Below, in pieces: positions 26,927 through 36,638 of a stretch of 53,525 nt of DNA. Made by a program: the position numbers and the translations under genes. Source of the DNA: Clostridiaceae bacterium (GTDB lineage: Bacteria; Bacillota; Clostridia; Saccharofermentanales; Saccharofermentanaceae); assembly GCA_012718915.1 (NCBI GenBank), contig JAAYBI010000006.1, positions 1-53,525 of the forward strand. Direction: 5' to 3'. Below the pieces are notes generated by a model, which saw only the letters and a list, made by a program, of their open reading frames with translations, had not been told where the DNA came from and made no database searches. Positions within the stretch are counted from its first letter, which is position 1; each line of letters begins with the position of its first letter.

Positions 26927-27944
26927 TGTTTGCGTCTGTTGTATGATGGTTTGGCGAACCGTCGTTTTGCTCCGAAGTCGTCGTGTTATTCCGGCAAGCG
27001 CTGTTTATAGGATGGGCACTGTTTTCACGAATGATATATAGCGGCCGATGCTTAACTTCCATATAAGTCCGAGCCAAATATTCGCCGAGGATGCCTTGTG
27101 CCAGAAGAATTAATCCGCCCAAGAACAACAGAATCGCCAAAAGGGAAGGATAACCGGGAACGGCATTGTAGATTTTGAGTATGATGGCTCGAATAACGTA
27201 GTACAACATATAGATAAATGCGGCGCCGGACACACAGAAACCGGTGATGGTTGCGAGTCTGAGGGGAACCGTTGTGAAAGCGACGATCCCCTCTATTGCA
27301 TATTTGAAAAGCTTCCAGAAAGACCATTTAGTCTCGCCGGCGGCGCGTTGGACGTTTTGAAATTCGAGCCAGTAGGTTCGGAAACCAATCCAACTGAAAA
27401 TGCCCTTGGAGAATCGCTGGCGCTCGGATACGGAAAGAAGGGCATCAACGACTTCTCTTTTCATCAGTCGAAAGTCTCTGGCACCGTCAACGATTTCTAC
27501 ATCGCTCATCTTATTGATAATCTTATAGAACTGCCGAGCAAAAAAACTTCGTATCGGCGGCTCTCCTTTTCGAGTGACACGTCTCGTCGCGACCATTTCG
27601 AATCCTTCATCGCGGATGATGCGAACCATTTCCGGAAGCAGGCTCGGAGGATCTTGCATATCTGCGTCAAGAATGGCCACTAAATCGCCTTCTGCTTGGG
27701 ATAGTCCGGCATACATAGCCGACTCTTTGCCGAAATTTCTGGAAAAAGAGATGTAATGAAGATGCGGGTAGTTTGCTGCGGCGTCTCGAAGAATCTGAGT
27801 TGTGGCATCCTTGCTTCCGTCGTCGACGAAAATGTAGTCTACGTTGTACTCGGACAACTCTGAACGAACGCTCTCGAGAGATTCGAGCAAAATAGGAAGA
27901 GATAGTTCCTCGTTATAGCATGGGATGACCAGACTGATTCGCAT
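26919..27944 (-). CDS. family 2 glycosyltransferase, polyprenyl-phosphate type (GtrB/CsbB/DPM-like)
   Basis: 341 residues. The GT-A domain has DDGS at 41-44 and the DxD-type metal motif DAD at 93-95 (LDADMQDPP). Two C-terminal membrane segments lie at about 235-262 and 270-297. This layout is that of enzymes that load a sugar onto undecaprenyl phosphate for use outside the membrane. It is divergent from a YfhO-type gene. In Bacillus CsbB and YfhO act together in teichoic acid glycosylation, so a shared pathway is likely but inferred. About 35 polar residues at the C terminus are extra. Confidence 0.88.
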   Translation of the reverse strand: MRISLVIPCYNEELSLPILLESLESVRSELSEYNVDYIFVDDGSKDATTQILRDAAANYPHLHYISFSRNFGKESAMYAGLSQAEGDLVAILDADMQDPPSLLPEMVRIIRDEGFEMVATRRVTRKGEPPIRSFFARQFYKIINKMSDVEIVDGARDFRLMKREVVDALLSVSERQRFSKGIFSWIGFRTYWLEFQNVQRAAGETKWSFWKLFKYAIEGIVAFTTVPLRLATITGFCVSGAAFIYMLYYVIRAIILKIYNAVPGYPSLLAILLFLGGLILLAQGILGEYLARTYMEVKHRPLYIIRENSAHPINSACRNNTTTSEQNDGSPNHHTTDANIN

Positions 27945-28082
27945 ATTGAACTGCCTCCGAAGCCGGTTAATATATTAGTAAGATGCCTGAAACAGGGCGT
28001 TCCAGAGACCGGTTTCAATCAGTATACAACAAACAGAGTAAAATATGTTATCATTCATTTATCTTCTAATCCCGGAGGAATT

Positions 28083-30914
28083 ATGTACATCAAGGACCAT
28101 CTTGAGCTCGAGAAGAAAAATAGACGTCGATTTCCGATTCCTGTTTTTGCCTTTTTTGCATCCTTCTTCGCGACAGTGTTGATGTTCGCTATTTATGGGT
28201 ATGCACCGTTTGGTCCTTCTGCGATTTGGATCTCCGATTTGAAAGTTCAGTACGCGCCATTTCTTACATTATTAAGATCGAATATCCTTGAAGGCAACCT
28301 GAATTCCTATTCGTTTCAGTACGGTTTAGGCAAAAATGCATGGGGTATTTTTGCATATTATCTCTCAAGTCCTTTCAATTTATTGACGCTCCTGTTTCCG
28401 GCTTCTCATGTCAGTCAGGCGATAACGATAATTATCTTATTAAAGATGTCTTTTGCCGGATCGTTTATGGCACACTTTTTGTGTGAGCGACGACAGGATA
28501 GCAGCAAGTGGAGCGTCGTGTTCTCCTTGTTGTATGTTTTTTCAGCGTATGCGCTCGTATATTCCTTCAATCTTATGTGGATGGACGGTTTTTTGCTTCT
28601 GCCTTTATTGTTGGCCTGTATCGAAAGATATTTGCGCAAACCCCGCCGTTGGAAGGCTTTGGTGGTGGTTCTTTCTTTGATGTTTCTGTCCGGTTATTAT
28701 ATCGCTTACATGGCCGGCATATTTTCGTTTATTTATCTGATTGCAAGACGAATCGAGGGAAAATGGATTCCCAATTCGTCGGAAGATCCATCTGTCGATA
28801 TTCATAATAAATTTTCGGAATCAACTATAAAATCAGCCACTCGGTACGTGGGTTGTGCATTGTTGGCCGCGATGATCAGTGCTGCCGTTTTACTTCCGGC
28901 AGGATTGGATACCATCGGGAACAAGGATGTGGTTGATTCCGCTCCCGGCAGAGCAGTCCGTTTTTCTCCACTCGCTATCTTTGATCAGATCTTCATGGGT
29001 TCATATAGAGACTTGAGCGCAAATATGCCTCTTATTTATTGTGGAATCATCTGCATATTGTTGCTTATTCTCTATTTTTTGCATCCGAAAATATCTCGAA
29101 AGAGCAAATATGTCTCGATGTCCGTGTTGATTTTCTTCTTTCTTTCTTTTCAAATCAGTGCGCTGGATTCTGTATGGCATCTTTTTGATTCGCCCAATTG
29201 GTTTACCTACAGATATGCCTTTGTTGCGGTCATATTTATTATTGGGTTAGCTTACGATACGTTTATGACACGCATTGCATTAAGGGGCAAACATTTTCGC
29301 ATCGCGGGCTTCATATTTTTGGGGATCATCGTCATCTCAAGCACTATCGGGTCCTTCAGAACAGAGGGTGTTTTATTTTACATCAATTTGCTGATTGGCA
29401 TGATTCTCTTAATACTTATATGGGCAGATACGCTTCAAGATTGGCATGCTTCCGTTATCGGCCTCCGGAAATATGCCGTTTTTGCACTGGTTTCGATAGT
29501 CGTGATTGAAGTGACAATATTGGCACCCTTGACGATTCGTGTAGAAGCATTAGGCAAGTCGAAAATTTTAGTTTCCGAATATGCGTCAGACTATTTAGCG
29601 ATTCGAGAATTATATGATCAAGCAGAGAAAGTAACCGATGCCGATACATTTTATCGGATGGACACTTTTATGCAAAAAGATCACTCTGAATGTTCTTTCA
29701 GCACAATCAACAGCGGTGCCTTGTTTGGTCACTCGGGGACGTCGGCCTTCTATTCGATGTCTAACAAGAGCGCATTTCGATTCATGAAGCAACTCGGAGC
29801 GGATGTCAATTACAACTTCTTTTATGCAAAGCAAAATTATAGTACCGGCCTGATTGATTCGTTTTTTGGCATGCGATATCTGATTTCTGACAGAGCCGCG
29901 TTTACGGATGCCGTGTCGGCATATGAGAATCGTTCAATGGGGTTCTCGATGTACGAAAATCAATATGCATTTCCATTGATGTTTGTTGTGGACGAAAATG
30001 CTATGAACTTTGATTTCTATCAACTTGAGAAAGAAGGCAGTGACAACAACCCTTTTGAGTTTCAAAATGCTTGGTTTGATTCGCTGATCGGAGATAACTC
30101 TTCGAGTCAAACAAATTCTTCAGCCATATACTATCCGGCAAAAGCAACCGGGCCAAATAGTTACAATGCGATTGAGTCAAAAGAATTTAGCCCTAAAGAG
30201 CAAAAAGCGAGCTTTTCTTTCAATCGTTCTGATTTTCAGGCGCTGGACATTGAGAAAGAGACGCGTGTCAACTATCTCAGAATCAGCGACAATGACATTA
30301 TGGCTCTGGAGTATCTAGTAGAGGTAGAGTCTAGTGACATTCTTTATATGCAGGCCGCGTGCCCAAGAGTATCGCCGGACATTATTATATTTGTTAATGA
30401 TAAAGAAATAATGCAAACAAGCGATTCGTATTATCCAAAGATTCTATGTCTTGGACGCTTCAATGCCGGTGAGACAATCCGCGTTCGAATTCAGGGTCAG
30501 AGAGACACCGATATTTTCAATTTTTCCGAGGTGTATTTTTATCATGCGGACCCGGAGGCATTTATTGACCGCTCCGAATCATTGAGATCGCTGATGACAC
30601 CTGATACAATCAGAGTTCAGGATGGGGATATCCGGGCGACTTTGAATGGTTATGAGGGTATGATTTATATTTCGACGATTCCATATGAAAAGGGATGGAC
30701 GTTGACCATTGACGGAGAAAAAGCGCCGATTCGGGATTACCAATCCGCATTTATCGCATTTGACCTCCCGGAAGGAACCCACGAAGTTCACCTTTCGTTT
30801 CGGGCGCCGGGGTTGCGTCAGGGAGCAGTATTGAGTGCATGCGGCATTTTGGGTTTCATTCTTTTGGCCGTCTTTTCTGAGATAAGGAAGAGTAAAAGTG
30901 ATTCAAGAAAGTGA
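28083..30914 (+). CDS. yfhO: YfhO family membrane protein, putative glycosyltransferase (GT-C like)
   Basis: 943 residues. About a dozen membrane segments fill residues 18-480, with the early extracytoplasmic loop ISDLKVQYAPF, a hallmark of YfhO. A large extracytoplasmic region follows (about 490-915), then a final membrane helix. YfhO of Bacillus is proposed to transfer sugars from undecaprenyl phosphate to lipoteichoic acid. The GT2 that could make that donor is encoded divergently next door. CCGGAGG precedes the ATG. Its end overlaps birA by 17 bases. Confidence 0.9.
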   Translation: MYIKDHLELEKKNRRRFPIPVFAFFASFFATVLMFAIYGYAPFGPSAIWISDLKVQYAPFLTLLRSNILEGNLNSYSFQYGLGKNAWGIFAYYLSSPFNLLTLLFPASHVSQAITIIILLKMSFAGSFMAHFLCERRQDSSKWSVVFSLLYVFSAYALVYSFNLMWMDGFLLLPLLLACIERYLRKPRRWKALVVVLSLMFLSGYYIAYMAGIFSFIYLIARRIEGKWIPNSSEDPSVDIHNKFSESTIKSATRYVGCALLAAMISAAVLLPAGLDTIGNKDVVDSAPGRAVRFSPLAIFDQIFMGSYRDLSANMPLIYCGIICILLLILYFLHPKISRKSKYVSMSVLIFFFLSFQISALDSVWHLFDSPNWFTYRYAFVAVIFIIGLAYDTFMTRIALRGKHFRIAGFIFLGIIVISSTIGSFRTEGVLFYINLLIGMILLILIWADTLQDWHASVIGLRKYAVFALVSIVVIEVTILAPLTIRVEALGKSKILVSEYASDYLAIRELYDQAEKVTDADTFYRMDTFMQKDHSECSFSTINSGALFGHSGTSAFYSMSNKSAFRFMKQLGADVNYNFFYAKQNYSTGLIDSFFGMRYLISDRAAFTDAVSAYENRSMGFSMYENQYAFPLMFVVDENAMNFDFYQLEKEGSDNNPFEFQNAWFDSLIGDNSSSQTNSSAIYYPAKATGPNSYNAIESKEFSPKEQKASFSFNRSDFQALDIEKETRVNYLRISDNDIMALEYLVEVESSDILYMQAACPRVSPDIIIFVNDKEIMQTSDSYYPKILCLGRFNAGETIRVRIQGQRDTDIFNFSEVYFYHADPEAFIDRSESLRSLMTPDTIRVQDGDIRATLNGYEGMIYISTIPYEKGWTLTIDGEKAPIRDYQSAFIAFDLPEGTHEVHLSFRAPGLRQGAVLSACGILGFILLAVFSEIRKSKSDSRK

Positions 30915-31893
30915 TATCGTTCATATTCTTTCCGATCATAGCGGACAATTTGTCAGCGGAGAAAGCTTAGCGAATTTGCTGGGGTGTTCCCGGGCGGCCG
31001 TGTGGAAGAAAATACGACACTTGCGTGAAAAAGGATATCCGATTGAGGCCGTCACGAATAAGGGATATCGATACATGGACACTCACGAGGCAATAGAATA
31101 CCGGGTTAATACGATTCTGTCCGGGCAAGGCGATGCCTTTTTTAAAGTCAAGTATTTCGATCGAGTGGATTCAACGAATGCAGTATGCCGTGAGCTGGGT
31201 CGAGAAGGCGCGCAAGAGGGGTTGGTCGTTGGGGCGCTGGTCCAACAACAGGGGAGAGGTCGCCGCGGAAACGATTGGCTTTCAGATCACGCGGACGGGC
31301 TTTGGTTTTCGATACTGGTTCGCCCGGAGACAAATGCCGAAAATCTCGGGCTGTTGTCTTTGGTTATGTCACTCTCTGTTCACGATGCTTTCGATGCTGT
31401 CGGATACACGGGATCTGCCATCAAGTGGCCCAATGATATCGTGTCGCTTCAAACCGGCAGAAAGATATGCGGCATTCTTTCCGAGGCCAGTTTTGAAGAT
31501 CAACGATTATCGTTTGCGGTCATTGGATGCGGTATCAATGTATCTCAAAAAGCTTTTCCGGACAGCATCGAATCGAAAGCAACCAGCCTTTTCTTAGAGG
31601 GTGTGACTCATGTGACGAAAGAATTGCTGTTAATTGATATACTGGCTGCTTTTAAGAAAAGATACGATGAATTTTTGCGAGCGCCCTCAGAAATGCTCTG
31701 CGATTATCGCTCGCTCTGTGTCACTTTGGGACGAGAAGTTCGCGTTGAAGGCGCCTTGCCGATTATCGGTAAGGCTTATGACATTGACACTTTAGGGCGA
31801 CTTATCGTTCGCGATGCCAACAGTCAAGTGCATGTTTTATCGGCCGGCGACGTCAGTGTCCGGGGAATAATGGGCTATACCGATGTCAGATAA
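30898..31893 (+). CDS. birA: bifunctional biotin-protein ligase/biotin operon repressor
   Basis: 331 residues. An N-terminal winged helix (about 5-60) with CSRAAVWKKIRHLREKGYPI and NKGYRY marks the repressor form. The ligase domain has GRGRRGNDW (119-127), the biotinyl-AMP loop, and IKWPNDIV (about 175-182), with KICGILSE after it. A C-terminal SH3-like domain follows at about 280-330. It attaches biotin to carboxylases and represses biotin genes. GTG start, 17 bases inside the end of yfhO. The biotin genes it would control are not in the window. Confidence 0.95.
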   Translation: MIQESDIVHILSDHSGQFVSGESLANLLGCSRAAVWKKIRHLREKGYPIEAVTNKGYRYMDTHEAIEYRVNTILSGQGDAFFKVKYFDRVDSTNAVCRELGREGAQEGLVVGALVQQQGRGRRGNDWLSDHADGLWFSILVRPETNAENLGLLSLVMSLSVHDAFDAVGYTGSAIKWPNDIVSLQTGRKICGILSEASFEDQRLSFAVIGCGINVSQKAFPDSIESKATSLFLEGVTHVTKELLLIDILAAFKKRYDEFLRAPSEMLCDYRSLCVTLGREVRVEGALPIIGKAYDIDTLGRLIVRDANSQVHVLSAGDVSVRGIMGYTDVR

Positions 31894-31981
31894 TGTATTA
31901 TCATAAGAGAACGATTTAGAAGATAGATGTCTCGGGCAGATGTGCTTGATGACGCAAAAATATAACCGGAGGATGAACATC

Positions 31982-33769
31982 ATGTCAGACTTTTTATCCG
32001 CTTATCACTTATGGGCTGAAGATTCATATTTTGATGACAAGACCAGAGAAGAACTTATTGGAATCCGAGATGACATTAATGAAATTGAAGAACGCTTCTA
32101 TCGCGATTTGGAATTTGGAACGGGTGGTCTCAGAGGAATTATCGGCGCGGGAACCAACCGGATTAATGTTTACACAATTAGAAAAGTAACCGCCGGCGTT
32201 GCTGATTATATCAACAGCATCGGTTCCGAAGCAGCTGAGCGCGGAGTAGCCGTATCTTATGACTCAAGGCATTTTTCAAAAGAATTCGCAACAGCTGCCG
32301 CCTGCCTTCTGGCTCACAAAGGCATCAAAGTCTATCTTTCAGACGAGCTTCGCCCGGTGCCGCTGCTATCCTATGCGGTACGTTACTTCAATGCGTATGC
32401 CGGCATCATGATTACGGCAAGTCATAATCCTCCTAAATACAACGGGTATAAGCTATACGGCGAAGATGGCGGACAGGTTCCGCCGGAGGCTGCCACTCAG
32501 ATATTGAATTACAGAAATGCTATCGATGACATTCGCTCAATAGTGGAAATGCCGTTTGAACAGGCTCTTGCAGACGGAAAAATTGAAATGTTCGGCAAGG
32601 CTTTTGACGATGCATACACAGAAATGCTATGTGAACTGATCATCGATCGTGAGGCAATCGAAAAACAATCGGAAATGTCCATCGTTTATACCCCGCTTCA
32701 TGGATCCGGATACCGTCCGGTCAAAAGAATTCTCTCGGAGGTCGGATTCAGGAATATTCATATCGTTGAATCTCAATCGCAACCGGACGGAAGATTCCCG
32801 ACGGTTAAGACGCCTAATCCGGAAGACCCGGCAGCGCTTCAGATGGGTATTAATCTCGCAAGAGAAGTCGGCGCCGGATTGGTCATCGGTACAGATCCTG
32901 ACTGTGATCGCGTCGGTGTTGCTGTTCTTGACAAGACCGGCGATGGTACATACCGTTCGCTGTCCGGCAATCAGATCGGATTATTACTCATGGATTATAT
33001 TTTGGGTTATAAGAAGGATAACGGTACGCTGCCGCCCAAGTCATTCGTTGTTACGACAATTGTATCCAGTCGCCTGGCAGGGAAGATTTGCGAGTACTAT
33101 GGCGTTGAGCTACAGGAAGTATTGACCGGATTCAAGTTCATCGGCGAACGAATTAAGATATTCGATGAGGAAGGCGATATGCACTTCCAGTTCGGATTCG
33201 AAGAAAGCTATGGATTTTTGTCAGGTTTGAATGTCCGTGACAAGGACGCCGTTGTTGCTTCTATGCTTATTGCCGGAATGGCAGCACAGTCGCTTGAAAA
33301 AGGACAAACCCTCTTGGATCGTTTGGACAACCTTTATGAGCGTTTCGGGTATGGATTTGAAGACGCCGTCTCATTTACTCTGGAAGGCAAAGCAGGCGTA
33401 GAAAAAATTGCCGCGACCATGTCGTCACTTCGCCTTCAAGCCGAAGCCGCAATCGCCGGATCGAAGGATACTCTGATTCCCGGTGTATCCGTTCATGCGA
33501 TTCGCGACTATAAGACAAGTACAAGATATATTCTTGGGAATCAAACCAAAACCGTAGAGTCGATTAATCTCCCGTCTTCAGACGTTATTCTCTACGAGTT
33601 GGGCGGACAGAAAGGTATTGACTGGGCGTGTGTTCGCCCCTCAGGCACGGAGCCGAAGCTCAAAGTCTATTTTGGCGCATACGCAACGGACAAGAAAGAC
33701 ACCGAGAACGTGCTCAATACACAAATAAGCGTAATCCGGGCTCATGTCGAAGCGATGCTGAGTCGTTAA
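31982..33769 (+). CDS. pgcA: alpha-phosphoglucomutase/phosphomannomutase
   Basis: 595 residues, four-domain alpha-D-phosphohexomutase. The phosphoserine is S147 in TASHNPPKYNGYK. The metal loop is GTDPDCDR (D305, D307, D309). The sugar-binding segment is FGFEESYGFL and the phosphate-binding loop RPSGTEPKLKVY. It interconverts glucose 1- and 6-phosphate, linking glycolysis with glycogen or wall precursors. I chose the ATG at 31982, with CCGGAGG nine bases upstream; an ATG at 31973 touches the ribosome binding site. A terminator follows. Confidence 0.95.
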   Translation: MSDFLSAYHLWAEDSYFDDKTREELIGIRDDINEIEERFYRDLEFGTGGLRGIIGAGTNRINVYTIRKVTAGVADYINSIGSEAAERGVAVSYDSRHFSKEFATAAACLLAHKGIKVYLSDELRPVPLLSYAVRYFNAYAGIMITASHNPPKYNGYKLYGEDGGQVPPEAATQILNYRNAIDDIRSIVEMPFEQALADGKIEMFGKAFDDAYTEMLCELIIDREAIEKQSEMSIVYTPLHGSGYRPVKRILSEVGFRNIHIVESQSQPDGRFPTVKTPNPEDPAALQMGINLAREVGAGLVIGTDPDCDRVGVAVLDKTGDGTYRSLSGNQIGLLLMDYILGYKKDNGTLPPKSFVVTTIVSSRLAGKICEYYGVELQEVLTGFKFIGERIKIFDEEGDMHFQFGFEESYGFLSGLNVRDKDAVVASMLIAGMAAQSLEKGQTLLDRLDNLYERFGYGFEDAVSFTLEGKAGVEKIAATMSSLRLQAEAAIAGSKDTLIPGVSVHAIRDYKTSTRYILGNQTKTVESINLPSSDVILYELGGQKGIDWACVRPSGTEPKLKVYFGAYATDKKDTENVLNTQISVIRAHVEAMLSR

Positions 33770-33802
33770 TCATTTCGAAGATGAAGTCACATATAATCAC
33801 AA

Positions 33803-33833
33803 AAAAGAGCCAACTCGCTGAGTGGCTCTTTTA
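33803..33833 (+). terminator. bidirectional terminator between pgcA and the PLC-like gene
   Basis: AAAAGAGCC (33803-33811) pairs with GGCTCTTTT (33824-33832), extended inside by ACTC/GAGT around GCT, with one bulged A. A runs on one side and T runs on the other make it work for both convergent genes. Confidence 0.8.
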
Positions 33834-33869
33834 CATTATATCAGTGAGAGTCAGAATACAGAATACGGG

Positions 33870-34520
33870 CTAATTGGAGGTCGCCGCAAATGAATAGATG
33901 AGATTAGTACAGCAAGCAATCGCGGTCTGGATATCCGTCAAAAATGCGTCGACTCGGTTGTCTGACAATTGATCTCCGAACAAGAAACTGTCAATAAACT
34001 GAGATTGGCGCTCAGCATAAAGCTCGTGCCACTTCTTAAATTCATAGAGAACATCATCTGTCGATTCCACTTTCTCGGCAAAAGTAATCTTAGTGGGAAC
34101 AAAATGACACAATGCTTCGATTTCGTTGCGATGATCATAGAAAAAATCACGCATCGAATGCTCGTAATTCAAGTGATGTCTGGCACCATTGATACCGTTA
34201 CCCTGATGAGCCACGCAAAAATAATCACACAAATAATGAGATAAGATACCCAGACGCAAAGAAAATATCGGAGAGACAAACAAGGCGTCATTTCTGTGAC
34301 GACGGTGCTTCTGTATAGTCTTGTCTAATAATTCGCTCATAAAAGGTTTGGACTTGGATTGGAAGTGTGGTTGCGTCAGTGGTAGCCAGCTGATATCCGG
34401 CAACATATTGCCGACCGCGTACAAAAACGGGTTAATCCTTATCGTCCGGTCCTTAGGAAGAGAAGCGAGTACATTCTGACGAATCAAAGCCCCCATGTGG
34501 CGATGAAGCTTAGTTACCAT
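33870..34520 (-). CDS. zinc-dependent phospholipase C family protein
   Basis: 216 residues, matching the Zn_dep_PLPC family. Conserved pieces are LHRHMG near the start, FLYAVGNMLPDI, GILSHYLCDYFCVAH and the later HLNYEH, supplying the histidines and aspartates expected for a metal site. No signal peptide is seen, so it is not a classical secreted clostridial alpha-toxin. Many Clostridia carry such a short intracellular paralogue of unknown substrate. I chose the ATG at 34520 with GAAAGGAA upstream. A TATAAT box (34579-34584, minus strand) lies about 60 bases before it. Confidence 0.82.
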   Translation of the reverse strand: MVTKLHRHMGALIRQNVLASLPKDRTIRINPFLYAVGNMLPDISWLPLTQPHFQSKSKPFMSELLDKTIQKHRRHRNDALFVSPIFSLRLGILSHYLCDYFCVAHQGNGINGARHHLNYEHSMRDFFYDHRNEIEALCHFVPTKITFAEKVESTDDVLYEFKKWHELYAERQSQFIDSFLFGDQLSDNRVDAFLTDIQTAIACCTNLIYSFAATSN

Positions 34521-34784
34521 TAAAAAATTCCTTTCACAACATATGCTGTCAATTACCTGAAGATGTCCTACATTTTGTATTATACTCTCGAAAAAAATAA
34601 AGTATAGTGTTTTCATATGACAATATCGCTAAAATTTTCATGGCATTTAGCCTGTTTAGCGTGCTCTTTCGAAAAAATGATACAATTGTGCTTGAAAGTT
34701 GTATTTGTATATAGTAGATTTTTAGTTAGCACAATTGAACCCAATAATGAACCGTTGACATAAATCAGCGCACAGGTAATCGGA

Positions 34785-36491
34785 ATGAAGAAAAACGGGA
34801 CAAGAAAATCTAAAAAAGGAAACGGAGCAAGGACGGCTATCATTGCGGTCGTCGTTGTTGTATTACTTGTTGCACTCGGGGCCACAGCATATTTTGTGAC
34901 CAATTCAGAGAAGAAGCAAAGTGTTGTCACTCCCGATGGTAAGGTAGTTAAGATGACCGTCGAGGAAATGGAGTCAAAGCTCAATACGGAACTGATTTAT
35001 AACGGCATTAAGATCAATGGTATCGACGTTGGAGGAATGACCAAACAACAAGCGATTGACATGTTGAGCGGTATGAATATTCAAAGTCCTGACGAGATTA
35101 AGATTTCGCTCTTGATGGACGGGGAGAATCTGCCTTTAGATTTTTCTGGTTTTGATGTGAATCATAACATCGAACAAGTGGTTGAAGATGCATATGGATA
35201 TGCAAGAACCGGCGAGGGACAGACAGCGGAGCAGCAACTCGTAGACAGATACCAAAAGTGTTTGCTGCTCGAGACTCAGCCTAAGGATTTCGAATTGTCC
35301 TTTACTGTCGATACCGAGGGGGTCAGCGAAGTTGTTGGCACTATATTGGCGCCTCTAGAGCAGGAAGTGATGCAAGCATCAGTGACGGGCTTTGACAAAG
35401 AGACGTTATTGTTTGTCATCGAGGAATCTCAACCGGGAATAGATATCGATATTGAGACTGCGATTGCCGACGTGAAATCGGCAATAGATAATAAGGAATA
35501 TGACAAAGTCATTACGGTCGGTTTTTCGATGATTGAGCCCACGACTGCGAAGGCCGATCTGGAGTCTTCAATGGGGCTTATTTCTTCTACGTCTTCCAAA
35601 ACGACGAGTGATTCCAATCGAAACACAAACATTCGCCTGATTTGCGAGACAATTGACGGACTCGTCCTTCAGCCCGGAGAATCATTCAATTTTAACGATT
35701 TCATCGGCAAGAGAACAGCCGACAAAGGCTATCGCGAGGCGGGTGGCATCTATGACGGTGCACTCAGACAGGAATTGGGCGGCGGCATTTGCCAACCGAA
35801 CACCATGCTATTCCACAGCGTTGTAAAGGCTGATTTACAGGTTGATTTGAGAAAGCCACATTCTTGGCCGAGCACCTATGTTGATACCGGCACAGATGCA
35901 ACGGTCACATGGGGTGGAGCGAATTTCCAATTCACAAATACGTCGGAGTACCCGATAGCTATTCATGCCTTCTATGCCGACCAAAAAGTTACCGTTGAAA
36001 TTTTCGGTCATGCTCTGCCGGATGGTATGACGATTGACTTTATCGGTGAAGTGAATTCTTCGTCGGCTCCGACTTCGGTTGAATACGTTGCCGATCCGAC
36101 TAAGCCGATCGGGACTCAGAGCCAAGAGCGTGGCTCTCATAACGGTATCAGCGCGTCCGCTTATAAAGTATATTATGATGCCGAGGGCAATGAAATCCTT
36201 CGTGAAAAAGCATTTTCCAGCTACTATCCCGTTATTCGTGCCAAAGTACTAGTGGGTGTTTTGAACCCGGACGGAACAGTAGCGACAATAGATCCCGCTA
36301 CTGGTGCTGTAATAACTACTGCGCCCACATTACCTTCTGATACAGTACCTTCGGACACAACGCCGGTAGTGGATACTACGCCGACGAATGCTGCGCCGAC
36401 GGATCCTGCTGATCCTGCTGATCCTGCTGCGCCTGCTGATCCTGCTGCTCCGACGGAAGCCACTGCATCACCTGCTGACCCGGGGGTGTAA
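34785..36491 (+). CDS. VanW/YoaR-like envelope protein with G5-like domain and Pro-Asp-Ala tail
   Basis: 568 residues. A basic N terminus and one membrane segment (about 17-41) anchor it outward. A PG-binding_4-type repeat region follows (INGIDVGGMTKQQAIDML), then the VanW domain (about 285-410) with LQPGESFNFNDFIG and ELGGGICQPNTMLFHS. A G5-like domain covers about 425-485. The last 70 residues are a low-complexity tail of DPADPAAPADPAAP type. Such proteins bind or span cell wall; biochemical function is not known. The original VanW link to vancomycin resistance is only by homology. Confidence 0.88.
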   Translation: MKKNGTRKSKKGNGARTAIIAVVVVVLLVALGATAYFVTNSEKKQSVVTPDGKVVKMTVEEMESKLNTELIYNGIKINGIDVGGMTKQQAIDMLSGMNIQSPDEIKISLLMDGENLPLDFSGFDVNHNIEQVVEDAYGYARTGEGQTAEQQLVDRYQKCLLLETQPKDFELSFTVDTEGVSEVVGTILAPLEQEVMQASVTGFDKETLLFVIEESQPGIDIDIETAIADVKSAIDNKEYDKVITVGFSMIEPTTAKADLESSMGLISSTSSKTTSDSNRNTNIRLICETIDGLVLQPGESFNFNDFIGKRTADKGYREAGGIYDGALRQELGGGICQPNTMLFHSVVKADLQVDLRKPHSWPSTYVDTGTDATVTWGGANFQFTNTSEYPIAIHAFYADQKVTVEIFGHALPDGMTIDFIGEVNSSSAPTSVEYVADPTKPIGTQSQERGSHNGISASAYKVYYDAEGNEILREKAFSSYYPVIRAKVLVGVLNPDGTVATIDPATGAVITTAPTLPSDTVPSDTTPVVDTTPTNAAPTDPADPADPAAPADPAAPTEATASPADPGV

Positions 36492-36530
36492 GTGGTTATT
36501 CTCAAGATAATATAATCGACAGTCGATACA

Positions 36531-36560
36531 TAGACCGCCCTCCGGGCGGTCTATTACATT
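36531..36560 (+). terminator. hairpin ending the VanW-like transcript
   Basis: TAGACCGCCC (36531-36540) and GGGCGGTCTA (36544-36553) form a perfect 10-bp stem around TCC, followed by TTACATT. The T run is weak, but stem strength and position 40 bases past the stop support a terminator. Confidence 0.65.
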
Positions 36561-36585
36561 AAAAAGCGCCCCTTGGACGGGGCGC
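36561..36585 (-). terminator. terminator of gpmI (minus strand)
   Basis: Read on the minus strand, GCGCCCC, the loop GTCCAA and GGGGCGC form a 7-bp GC stem followed by TTTTT (36565-36561). It lies 53 bases beyond the gpmI stop, back to back with the terminator of the VanW-like gene. Confidence 0.8.
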
Positions 36586-36638
36586 AAAAGTACAGTAAAT
36601 ATAGAATAGTAAGGGCAGTTAATGAGCTGTATTCGGCA

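Noticed and set aside
33870-34520. Secreted alpha-toxin-like phospholipase
   Set aside because: No signal peptide and no C-terminal membrane-binding domain; only a short intracellular family member is supported.
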